The translations under genes and the position numbers were made by a program. Below the pieces are notes generated by a model. That model did not search any database. It saw nothing but the letters and a program-made list of their open reading frames with translations, and was not told the DNA's origin. This document shows, piece by piece, positions 1-5,479 of a stretch of DNA of 5,479 nt (positions are counted from its first letter, which is position 1; each line of letters begins with the position of its first letter). Source of the stretch: S012-113 sp039714715 (GTDB lineage Bacteria; Bacteroidota; Bacteroidia; Cytophagales; Cyclobacteriaceae); assembly GCA_039714715.1 (NCBI GenBank), contig JBDLIU010000298.1, positions 1 to 5,479 on the forward strand, written 5' to 3'.

Positions 1-331
1 CTTTTTCAATGATGGGGATATTAAACCCTGAAATGACCGCACGTACGTAGGGAACACCTGTTTTTATATCTTCAGGTGTAGCGTCACGATGTGCTTTGTA
101 TTCCGGGAATCGCTCATGACGAAACGTAGGTTTTGAGGTATCAAAGGCTACAGCCATGTGAGTGGGCTGCTGCTTGTTGATCACTTCGAGCAGTGAATTG
201 GTAAAGCCCATCATTACCCCTGTATTCAATCCTTTTGAGTTGATTCGGGGATTTTTACTAAAGGCAAAGTGTGCCCTGAAAATCAAGGCATATGCATCAA
301 ATAGAAATAGTTTCTTTTCTGGTTTACTCAT
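1..331 (-). CDS. polA: DNA polymerase I, N-terminal fragment (5'-3' exonuclease domain), truncated by window edge
   Basis: Reading the minus strand from the ATG at 331 gives 110 uninterrupted codons that continue past the left edge. The protein begins MSKPEKKLFLFDAYALIFRA and contains FDTSKPTFRHE and PEYKAHRD. These are hallmarks of the 5'-3' exonuclease (flap nuclease, PIN-like) domain at the N-terminus of bacterial DNA polymerase I. Asp12 and Asp64 match the metal-binding aspartates of the family (Asp13 and Asp63 in E. coli PolA). Arg71, Tyr78, Lys79 and Arg82 lie in the conserved substrate-binding stretch. Full-length PolA is usually about 900 or more residues, so only the first eighth is seen; the 3'-5' exonuclease and polymerase domains are outside. 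The enzyme removes RNA primers and fills gaps in replication and repair. The start is chosen because the conserved LFLFDA strand follows at residue 8. No clear Shine-Dalgarno sequence precedes it, as is usual in Bacteroidota. It is divergent from the thr operon. Confidence 0.95.
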   Translation of the reverse strand, partial: MSKPEKKLFLFDAYALIFRAHFAFSKNPRINSKGLNTGVMMGFTNSLLEVINKQQPTHMAVAFDTSKPTFRHERFPEYKAHRDATPEDIKTGVPYVRAVISGFNIPIIEK

Positions 332-344
332 AGGATAAAGTTAA

Positions 345-372
345 TAAATCTAGGGCAACGTAGTTGTCCAAA
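345..372 (-). promoter_or_regulatory. possible Bacteroidota-type promoter of polA
   Basis: On the minus strand, TTTG (372-369) is followed after 16 bases by TAGATTTA (352-345). This resembles the Bacteroidota consensus TTTG / TAnnTTTG with one mismatch at the last base. The spacer is slightly short of the usual length of about 17-23, and the site lies only 13 bases from the polA ATG, so the 5' UTR would be very short. This is motif matching by eye only; the real promoter could lie farther upstream. Confidence 0.25.
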
Positions 373-480
373 CTTTGTAGCAATTATGTTTATATCAGTT
401 AAACCACATCGTGGTGATACCTAATTATTTCATTTAGCACTTGTATCGCTCCTCTTGAGCCCAAGTATTGATACTGTCAA

Positions 481-561
481 CTTAGTGAATCTTAGAGTCT
501 TAGTGCCCTGGTGGCTGTTTAGTTTGCCGCAAAGACTCTAAGGCACGAAGGAAACACAAAG
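481..561. repeat. large imperfect inverted repeat (dispersed palindromic repeat type)
   Basis: The left arm (481-515) and the right arm (526-561) are inverted copies around a 10-base loop (516-525). Aligned by hand with one gap, 24 of 36 positions agree. Each arm has an internal cadence of CTTAGTG-like units about seven bases long (CTTAGTG occurs twice in the left arm; the right arm reads CACAAAG, GCACGAAG and similar). This wording resembles short palindromic repeats I recall scattered between genes in many Bacteroidota and other environmental genomes. That identity comes from memory, not from a search. It is not a convincing intrinsic terminator because no T tract follows and no gene ends beside it. 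Confidence 0.6.
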
Positions 562-641
562 AATATAAATCTAAAGTTAGCATTTTTTAAGCTGTGAGAC
601 AGAAGGATTAATTGCTCTGAACGAAATTTATTCAAAATCTA

Positions 642-673
642 TTTGCCTGTAGAGTCATTATTGCATTGTTTTG
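642..673 (+). promoter_or_regulatory. candidate thr operon promoter (Bacteroidota -33/-7 type)
   Basis: TTTG at 642-645 is followed after 20 bases by TTGTTTTG at 666-673, one mismatch from the Bacteroidota -7 element TAnnTTTG and with acceptable spacing. Transcription would begin near 680, about a dozen bases before the leader ATG at 692. A rival candidate is TTG at 612-614 with TCTATTTG at 638-645 (23-base spacer, one mismatch), which would start near 652. Either would transcribe the leader frame. Both are weak matches found by eye. Confidence 0.3.
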
Positions 674-691
674 CAGTTCTATTATTAAGTA

Positions 692-757
692 ATGATCAAA
701 ACAAGTACTATCATATCAACAGGAACGTACACAAGGAGAACCCCTTGGGGGGTATGA
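692..757 (+). CDS. putative Thr/Ile-rich leader peptide of the thr operon (thrL-like, attenuation)
   Basis: An ATG at 692 opens a 21-codon frame ending at TGA 755-757; an in-frame TAA lies just upstream at 686-688. The peptide begins MIKTSTIISTGTYT and ends RRTPWGV. Threonine is at positions 4, 6, 10, 12, 14 and 17 and isoleucine at 2, 7 and 8, so 9 of the 20 residues after Met are Thr or Ile. E. coli ThrL is also 21 residues and similarly rich in Thr and Ile. The frame ends 67 bases before thrA, the first gene of threonine synthesis. Known biology: ribosomes stalling at such codons when charged tRNA is scarce change the downstream RNA fold and allow transcription to continue. Inference: this peptide is a cis-acting sensor of threonine and isoleucine supply, with no function once released. 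No Shine-Dalgarno sequence is visible, and sequence homology to ThrL is not claimed, only analogy. Confidence 0.7.
   Translation: MIKTSTIISTGTYTRRTPWGV
732..753 (+). promoter_or_regulatory. alternative hairpins over the leader 3' end
   Basis: Two short stems cannot coexist here. In one, CAAGG (732-736) pairs with CCTTG (743-747) around a 6-base loop. In the other, ACCCC (740-744) pairs with GGGGT (749-753) around TTGG. Both overlap the last codons of the Thr/Ile-rich leader frame, so a ribosome stalled on the Thr codons at 725-733 or terminating at 755 would favour different folds. This is the geometry expected of an attenuator, but the stems are only five pairs each and no free energies were computed. 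Confidence 0.35.
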
Positions 758-767
758 TCATTATAAC

Positions 768-806
768 TTCGCGAGGCGAAAGCCTTTACAATTTCTAAAC
801 TTTTTT
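768..806 (+). terminator. possible attenuator/terminator segment upstream of thrA
   Basis: Two overlapping, mutually exclusive stems are visible: TTCGC (768-772) with GCGAA (776-780), and AGGC (774-777) with GCCT (782-785) closing a GAAA tetraloop, extendable by one G-T pair (773/786). A run of six T follows at 801-806. The T tract is 15 bases from the second stem, too far for a classical intrinsic terminator. A weak A/T-rich fold (AAAG 779-782 and TTTA 785-788 with TAAA 796-799 and CTTT 800-803, with a 2-base bulge) would place the remaining T residues directly after it. The segment lies between the leader stop and the thrA start, where an attenuator terminator should be, but its identity remains uncertain. 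Confidence 0.3.
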
Positions 807-824
807 ATCTCAATTTTCAAACTA

Positions 825-3266
825 ATGCAGGTACTCAAATTTGGAGGTACTTCGGTAGCCTCCGCAGAAATAATAGAACAGGTTAAAAATATTGCTGTCG
901 GGAAAGCAGCTAATGGGAAAGCTCTTATTGTAGTTTCCGCATTTGGAGGCGTTACCAATAAACTGGTAGAATGTGTTGAGCTGGCTCCTGAAAACCTTGA
1001 ACAGGCACTTAAAATTGTTGACGAATTACAAGAACGTCACCTGAATGAATCATTTAAACTTCTTAACGAAAAGAATTTAAAGGATATTGAACAGTTTGTT
1101 GCTGAACAAATTGAAGATCTGAAACGGGTGGTGAATGGCATCAACATCCTTGGAGATGTAACACCAAAAGTGAATGATAAGATTATCAGTACAGGTGAAA
1201 GGCTTTCTTCAAGGATTATCAATACATATTTCAACCAGGAGATAATTTCTGAATTACTTGATCCATTAAAGATTATCCAAACAGACAACAACTTTGGCAA
1301 TGCTTCGGTGAACTACAAAGTCACCTATGAGAACATTAAAAATATTAATACAGGATCTGGCAATCTCTTTGTTTGTCCAGGATTTATGGGTGCAACTGCG
1401 GAAGGTGAACTCACAACATTAGGCAGGGGAGGTTCTGATTTTACTGCTGCCTTATTTGCTGCAGGATTTGGAGCTGAATTGCTGGAAATATGGACAGATG
1501 TAAGTGGCATGATGACCGCAGATCCAAGAGTGGTAAAAACTGCCAAAATTATTCCGAATGTAACTTACGAGGAGGCAATGGAATTCTCGCATTTTGGTGC
1601 TAAAGTTATTTATCCACCTACAATTCAGCCGGTATTACAGGCTGGCATTTCTATTCGAATTAAAAATACCCATAGGCCTGAAGATGAAGGTACGCTGATC
1701 TCAAAAGATGATACTGTAAGCGAAAAGGCTGTACAGGGCATTACCAGTATTACCAATATTGCGTTGGTGAATTTCAAAGGTCCCGGGATGGTGGGTGTTC
1801 CCAAAATGTCATCGAGATTGTTCAGGAGTTTTGCAAAACAGAACATCAATATTATTCTGATCACACAGGCATCTTCTGAACATACCATTAGCGTGGCGCT
1901 TAAAGAAGAAGATGCAGCGTTAGCGGTAAAAGCGGTAGAGGAGGAGTTCAGCATGGAAATAGAAGCAGGAAAAATTGATCCTCTTAAAGTAGAAAAAGAC
2001 CTGGCCATTATTGCGGTGGTTGGTTCTAATATGAAGAACCAGGTGGGTGTTAGCGGCAGGATGTTTTCAACCCTGGGAAGCAATGGGGTAAATGTAAAAG
2101 CTATAGCCCAGGGATCGTCAGAAAGAAATATATCGGCAGTAATCGATGCTAAAAATTTAAAGAAAGCACTTAATACACTGCATGAGGGATTCTTCCTGAA
2201 TGGAAGAAAGAGAATCAACTTGTTTATTATAGGAGTTGGCACCGTTGGAGGAGAATTGTTGCTTCAGCTGAAGAACCAGGCGCCAAAATTATTCGAGAAG
2301 GAGCACCTGGATATTAGAGTAGTTGGATTAGCCAATAGCAGGAAGATGGTGTTTGAGGGTGAGGGGGTTAACCTTCACAATTGGAACTCTGAATTAGACA
2401 AGGGGGTGGAAATGGATATTAAAAGATTTGTTTCATCCATGGCAGAGTTAAACCTCAGGAACTCGATATTTATTGACAATACAGCATCCGGAGATGTGCC
2501 AGAATACTATATCGATGTATTGAAAAATAGTGTTTCGATTGTCACACCTAATAAGATTGCGGCCTCGTCAAATTTTGAGCACTACTTGAATCTCAGGAAA
2601 ATTGCGTTGAAATACCGAAATCAATTCCTCTTTGAGACGAATGTTGGTGCCGGTTTGCCGGTTATCTCTACGTTAAAAGACCTGGTAAAAAGCGGGGATA
2701 GGATCGATACCATTCAAGCGGTGCTCTCAGGTAGTCTTAATTTTATATTTAATAATTATGATGGCAAGGATTCCTTTGCCTCAGTAGTTAAAAGGGCACA
2801 GGAAGAAGGATATACTGAGCCTGACCCTCGTGTAGATTTAAGTGGACTTGATGTTAGACGAAAACTTTTAATTCTGATGCGTGAGGCGGGATTTGAAAGT
2901 GAAATTGAAGACATCTCTGGAGAACAATTCATCCCTAAGGCATGTTTTGATGCTAAAGATGTAGATTCGTTTTACAAGGTACTGGAAGAAAATGAAGAGC
3001 AGTTTCAAAAGATGCTTGCCAAAGCAAAGAAGGCTGGCAACAGGTTGAAGTTTATTGCTGAATTCAAGGATGGAGAAGCCACTACCAGACTGATTGAAGT
3101 AGGACAGGATCATCCATTTTATAACCTTGAGGGGAAAGACAACATCATTCTTTTCTTTACCAGGCGTTACCAGGAACAACCCTTGTTAATAAAAGGAGCA
3201 GGTGCAGGTGCAGAAGTGACAGCAAGTGGTATTTTTGCAGACATCATAAAAGTAGCACACTCCTAA
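825..3266 (+). CDS. thrA: bifunctional aspartokinase / homoserine dehydrogenase
   Basis: A fused cytoplasmic enzyme of 813 residues (E. coli ThrA has 820) that phosphorylates aspartate and, later in the pathway, reduces aspartate semialdehyde to homoserine with NAD(P)H. The kinase domain occupies about residues 1-295, with KFGGTSVA (5-12), TGERLSS (123-129), GRGGSD (200-205) and WTDVSGMMTADPR (223-235). Two ACT regulatory domains follow at about 313-378 and 392-456. Gln348 (QASSE) and Gln429 (QGSSE) lie 81 residues apart, matching the two threonine-binding glutamines of the Arabidopsis fused enzyme, so threonine feedback inhibition is likely. The dehydrogenase part has the dinucleotide motif GVGTVG (470-475), VTPNK (573-577), FETNVGAGLP (603-612), GSLNF (636-640) and EPDPRVDLSGLDVRRK (665-680). 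Glu665, Asp676 and Lys680 match the catalytic-site residues Glu208, Asp219 and Lys223 of the yeast enzyme. The ATG at 825 is chosen because KFGGTS must lie within a few residues of the start. No Shine-Dalgarno sequence is seen. It is the first enzyme gene of the thrABC operon. Confidence 0.97.
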   Translation: MQVLKFGGTSVASAEIIEQVKNIAVGKAANGKALIVVSAFGGVTNKLVECVELAPENLEQALKIVDELQERHLNESFKLLNEKNLKDIEQFVAEQIEDLKRVVNGINILGDVTPKVNDKIISTGERLSSRIINTYFNQEIISELLDPLKIIQTDNNFGNASVNYKVTYENIKNINTGSGNLFVCPGFMGATAEGELTTLGRGGSDFTAALFAAGFGAELLEIWTDVSGMMTADPRVVKTAKIIPNVTYEEAMEFSHFGAKVIYPPTIQPVLQAGISIRIKNTHRPEDEGTLISKDDTVSEKAVQGITSITNIALVNFKGPGMVGVPKMSSRLFRSFAKQNINIILITQASSEHTISVALKEEDAALAVKAVEEEFSMEIEAGKIDPLKVEKDLAIIAVVGSNMKNQVGVSGRMFSTLGSNGVNVKAIAQGSSERNISAVIDAKNLKKALNTLHEGFFLNGRKRINLFIIGVGTVGGELLLQLKNQAPKLFEKEHLDIRVVGLANSRKMVFEGEGVNLHNWNSELDKGVEMDIKRFVSSMAELNLRNSIFIDNTASGDVPEYYIDVLKNSVSIVTPNKIAASSNFEHYLNLRKIALKYRNQFLFETNVGAGLPVISTLKDLVKSGDRIDTIQAVLSGSLNFIFNNYDGKDSFASVVKRAQEEGYTEPDPRVDLSGLDVRRKLLILMREAGFESEIEDISGEQFIPKACFDAKDVDSFYKVLEENEEQFQKMLAKAKKAGNRLKFIAEFKDGEATTRLIEVGQDHPFYNLEGKDNIILFFTRRYQEQPLLIKGAGAGAEVTASGIFADIIKVAHS

Positions 3267-3276
3267 ATTGAAGTAA

Positions 3277-4200
3277 ATGCGTAAAGTAAAAGTTTTTGCT
3301 CCGGGGTCAATAGGTAATGTTGGTAGTGGATTCGATGTATTTGGATTGGCTATCAAGGCTGTTGGTGATATCCTGGAAGTAAAAGAGAATAATACCAATG
3401 AACTGAAAATTATTGGGATTGAAGGAGACAACGGGATTCCAACAAATCCTGAGAAGAATATTGTAACTATTGGTGTTAAGGCTATGTTGGTTGCATTGGG
3501 GAGTAAACAGGGATATGATTTTTTAATAAAAAAGGGAGTGCTTGCCGGTAGCGGACTTGGCTCTTCAGGCAGTAGTGCTACGGCAGGAGTGTTTGCAGTA
3601 AATGAATTATTAGGTAGACCTTACACAAGAGAAGAATTATTGTCGTTTGCTGCTATTGGTGAAATGCAAGCTTCATTTATACCCCATTACGATAATGTAG
3701 CACCTTCGATGCTGGGAGGTTTTACGGTGGTAAGGAGTGATGATCCGTTAGAAATCTTAAAGGTTGATGTCCCGGGCAATTTGTACCTTGCAATGGTTCG
3801 TCCCAATGTGATGATCAAGACCAAAGAAGCCAAGAAAATGCTGGGCACTACCATGTCGATCAGTAATGCTGTACACCAGTTTGGAAATATTGCAGGTTTG
3901 GCTATAGGAATGCAAACAAATGATATCCCATTGATTGGTCGTTCTGTAGCTGATTTTCTGGCCGAACCGGTTCGTTCTCAACTAATACCAAAATACAGTG
4001 TTGCTAAAGAAAGAGCACTTAAGGCCGGAGCAGCAGGATTTAACATCTCTGGTTCCGGGCCAGCCATGTTTGCCATTTGTGATGGAAAGGCCGTTGCTGA
4101 AAATGTAATTGAAGTGTTGAAAGAAGTATATAAAGAAGACGACAAAGCCAATTATTATATCACTAAACCAGATTTGCTGGGAACCCGCGTTATTGATTAA
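3277..4200 (+). CDS. thrB: homoserine kinase (GHMP family)
   Basis: Predicted soluble protein of 307 residues, the usual size for the family. It phosphorylates homoserine with ATP to O-phosphohomoserine, the substrate of threonine synthase. The N-terminus carries APGSIGNVGSGFDVFGLAI (about residues 8-26), the substrate-side motif typical of homoserine kinases. AGSGLGSSGSSA (90-101) is the glycine/serine-rich ATP-phosphate loop of GHMP kinases, and ISGSGPAMFAI (about 257-267) is the third GHMP motif near the C-terminus. The start at 3277 is 10 bases after the thrA stop, and the motif-bearing first strand follows at once. No independent promoter or terminator is visible in the gap, so it is expected to be co-transcribed with thrA and thrC. 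Other GHMP kinases such as mevalonate kinase are unlikely given the operon and the N-terminal motif. Nothing is truncated or missing. Confidence 0.96.
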   Translation: MRKVKVFAPGSIGNVGSGFDVFGLAIKAVGDILEVKENNTNELKIIGIEGDNGIPTNPEKNIVTIGVKAMLVALGSKQGYDFLIKKGVLAGSGLGSSGSSATAGVFAVNELLGRPYTREELLSFAAIGEMQASFIPHYDNVAPSMLGGFTVVRSDDPLEILKVDVPGNLYLAMVRPNVMIKTKEAKKMLGTTMSISNAVHQFGNIAGLAIGMQTNDIPLIGRSVADFLAEPVRSQLIPKYSVAKERALKAGAAGFNISGSGPAMFAICDGKAVAENVIEVLKEVYKEDDKANYYITKPDLLGTRVID

Positions 4201-4202
4201 TT

Positions 4203-5479
4203 ATGCAATTCTATAGCACTAATAATAAATCACAGTTGGTAAGCTTTAAGGAGGCTGTAAAGAAAGGCTTGCCGGAGGATAATGGCTTGTTTATGCCAGC
4301 GGTTATTCCTCAGCTACCAAAGGAGTTTTTCGATAGTCTTGATACACTGAGCATCCCTGAAATTGGATACGAAATACTGAAACCTTTCGTAAGCGAAGAT
4401 GTTCCTGATGTGGTATTAAAAGATATTTGCCATGATGCCTTTTCATTTGAACTGCCGCTGGTAAATGTAGATGAAAACATCAATGTGCTGGAACTGTATC
4501 ATGGCCCTACATTGGCATTCAAGGATTTTGGTGCCCGCTTTATGGCCAGGGTGTTAGGCTATTTTAATGCTGAAAACAACTCAAAAAATACAATACTGGT
4601 AGCCACTTCCGGCGATACCGGCAGTGCTGTAGCCAGTGGGTTTTATGAGGTTGAAAATGTTGAGGTGGTTATACTGTATCCTGAGGGTAAGATTAGCGAT
4701 TTGCAGGAAAAGCAGATGACTACCCTTGGTAAGAATATCCATGCAGTAGCCATTGACGGTACTTTTGATGATTGTCAGCGATTGGTGAAGGCAGCTTTCC
4801 TTGACCAGGAGCTTTCTTCAAAATATGGATTAACTTCAGCTAATTCAATAAACATTGCAAGGTTATTGCCTCAGATGGTGTATTATTTCTATGCCTGGTC
4901 GAGGTTGGCTGACAAATCTAAACCGATTGTGTTCTCTGTGCCCAGCGGTAATTTTGGGAACCTCACCGCAGGGATGATAGCCAGGAAAATGGGATTGCCT
5001 ATTGATCATTTTATTGCAGCTACCAATGTGAATGACATCGTACCCGAGTACCTTGAATCAGGGAATTTCAATCCAAGACCATCGATAGAAACCATCAGCA
5101 ATGCAATGGACGTGGGGAATCCGAGTAATTTTGTAAGGCTACAAGAAATTTTTAACCAATCCTTAGATCAGTTCAATAAAGAACTAACAGGATATCATTA
5201 TTCAGATGATGAGACAAGGGAGACAATAAAAGAGGTATATACTGACAAAGAATATATACTGGACCCTCATGGTGCCATTGGCTACAGGGCCCTGCAAGCT
5301 TACTTAAAATTAAATGATGTAACTGGAGTTGTTTTAGAAACAGCCCACCCTATAAAGTTTGGAGAGGTTGTGGAGCCACTAATTGACAAGCAGCTTACAT
5401 TACCGGAATCATTAAAGTCTGTAATGGAATTAGAAAAACAGCGAGAATATTGCTCTTCGGGATTTGTTAACTTTAATGC
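4203..5479 (+). CDS. thrC: threonine synthase, complete except for the extreme C-terminus (window edge)
   Basis: The frame opens at ATG 4203, two bases after the thrB stop, and stays open for 425 codons to the right edge without a stop. E. coli ThrC has 428 residues, so only a few codons should be missing. The enzyme is a PLP-dependent lyase that converts O-phosphohomoserine and water to threonine and phosphate. HGPTLAFKDFGARF starts at residue 100 and puts the PLP-binding lysine at 107, as in E. coli. TSGDTGSA (135-142) is the conserved substrate/phosphate-binding loop, VPSGNFGN (246-253) is the cofactor-phosphate loop of this fold, and DPHGAIGY (354-361) and ETAHPIKF (379-386) are family signatures. 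The N-terminus MQFYSTNN resembles other ThrC starts. It is of the longer, E. coli-like class rather than the short class of about 350 residues, and forms the last visible gene of the thrABC operon. Confidence 0.96.
   Translation, partial: MQFYSTNNKSQLVSFKEAVKKGLPEDNGLFMPAVIPQLPKEFFDSLDTLSIPEIGYEILKPFVSEDVPDVVLKDICHDAFSFELPLVNVDENINVLELYHGPTLAFKDFGARFMARVLGYFNAENNSKNTILVATSGDTGSAVASGFYEVENVEVVILYPEGKISDLQEKQMTTLGKNIHAVAIDGTFDDCQRLVKAAFLDQELSSKYGLTSANSINIARLLPQMVYYFYAWSRLADKSKPIVFSVPSGNFGNLTAGMIARKMGLPIDHFIAATNVNDIVPEYLESGNFNPRPSIETISNAMDVGNPSNFVRLQEIFNQSLDQFNKELTGYHYSDDETRETIKEVYTDKEYILDPHGAIGYRALQAYLKLNDVTGVVLETAHPIKFGEVVEPLIDKQLTLPESLKSVMELEKQREYCSSGFVNFN

Larger units (their letters stand above)
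332..691. other. non-coding half of the polA/thr divergent intergenic region
   Basis: No credible coding frame is visible here on either strand. Two small perfect-arm palindromes lie near polA: ACCAC/GTGGT at 403-415 with a 3-base loop, and AGTAT/ATACT at 464-475 with a 2-base loop. A large imperfect inverted repeat follows at 481-561. From about 570 the sequence is AT-rich and holds candidate promoter elements for the thr operon. No tRNA or known riboswitch fold could be recognised. Confidence 0.7.
692..5479 (+). other. thr operon (leader frame, thrA, thrB, thrC)
   Basis: The three enzyme genes follow one another on the plus strand with gaps of 10 bases (3267-3276) and 2 bases (4201-4202) and no visible terminator between them. 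Together with the upstream Thr/Ile-rich leader frame they form one functional unit covering most of the route from aspartate to threonine. The gene for aspartate-semialdehyde dehydrogenase is not in the window. The gene order matches the E. coli thrLABC arrangement. The downstream end of the transcript lies outside the window. Confidence 0.9.

Noticed and set aside
481..561. The inverted repeat as an intrinsic terminator or insertion sequence
   Set aside because: There is no T tract on either side and no gene ends next to it, since polA and thrA both point away. No transposase frame or target duplication is visible, so it is listed only as a repeat.
580..824. A metabolite riboswitch upstream of thrA
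   Set aside because: No conserved riboswitch core could be recognised, in particular nothing resembling a lysine riboswitch, and the Thr/Ile codon run explains the leader better.
761..958. Minus-strand open frame of 65 codons crossing the thrA start
   Set aside because: It overlaps the conserved KFGGTS coding region and the presumed attenuator. No family resemblance, and the thrA reading is far better supported.
1625..2242. Long open frame of 205 codons on the minus strand
   Set aside because: It lies wholly inside thrA, whose plus-strand protein is strongly conserved here. The minus translation shows no recognisable domain and is a shadow of thrA codon usage.
2868..3431. Minus-strand frames of 103 and 81 codons over the thrA end and thrB start
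   Set aside because: Both are antisense to conserved coding sequence and look like chance openings; no motif was recognised.
3757..3981. Minus-strand frame of 74 codons inside thrB
   Set aside because: Antisense to conserved homoserine kinase sequence with no recognisable product.
5440..5479. Frameshift or loss of the thrC stop
   Set aside because: The frame simply reaches the window edge at 425 codons, close to the usual ThrC length, so the stop is expected just outside.

Overview
The window looks like a piece of a Bacteroidota chromosome, probably of the Cytophagales/Sphingobacteriales side. This is inferred from three things: the moderate AT-rich composition, start sites with no clear Shine-Dalgarno sequence, and the wording of the partial DNA polymerase I N-terminus on the minus strand. 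No rRNA, tRNA, CRISPR array, insertion sequence or prophage gene is visible.

Layout. Positions 1-331 (minus) hold the first 110 codons of polA, which runs off the left edge. Positions 332-824 form a 493-base divergent intergenic region. Its polA-proximal half contains small palindromes and one large imperfect inverted repeat (481-561) of a dispersed-repeat type. Its right half contains a 21-codon open frame (692-757) unusually rich in threonine (6) and isoleucine (3) codons, followed by competing short hairpins and a T6 tract just before the next gene. Positions 825-3266, 3277-4200 and 4203-5479 (all plus) hold thrA (fused aspartokinase/homoserine dehydrogenase), thrB (homoserine kinase) and thrC (threonine synthase). 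The three are spaced by only 10 and 2 bases, so they almost certainly form one operon. thrC is still open at the right edge and lacks only its last few codons.

How it works together. ThrA catalyses the first and third steps from aspartate towards homoserine. ThrB phosphorylates homoserine, and ThrC converts O-phosphohomoserine to threonine. The intermediate step by aspartate-semialdehyde dehydrogenase is encoded elsewhere. ThrA keeps both ACT domains and the two glutamines that bind threonine in plant homologues, which suggests threonine feedback inhibition. The Thr/Ile-rich leader frame suggests a second control layer: ribosome-mediated attenuation analogous to the E. coli thr operon, where isoleucine is included because it is made from threonine. 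The leader is the most interesting part of the window. The three enzymes themselves are ordinary.
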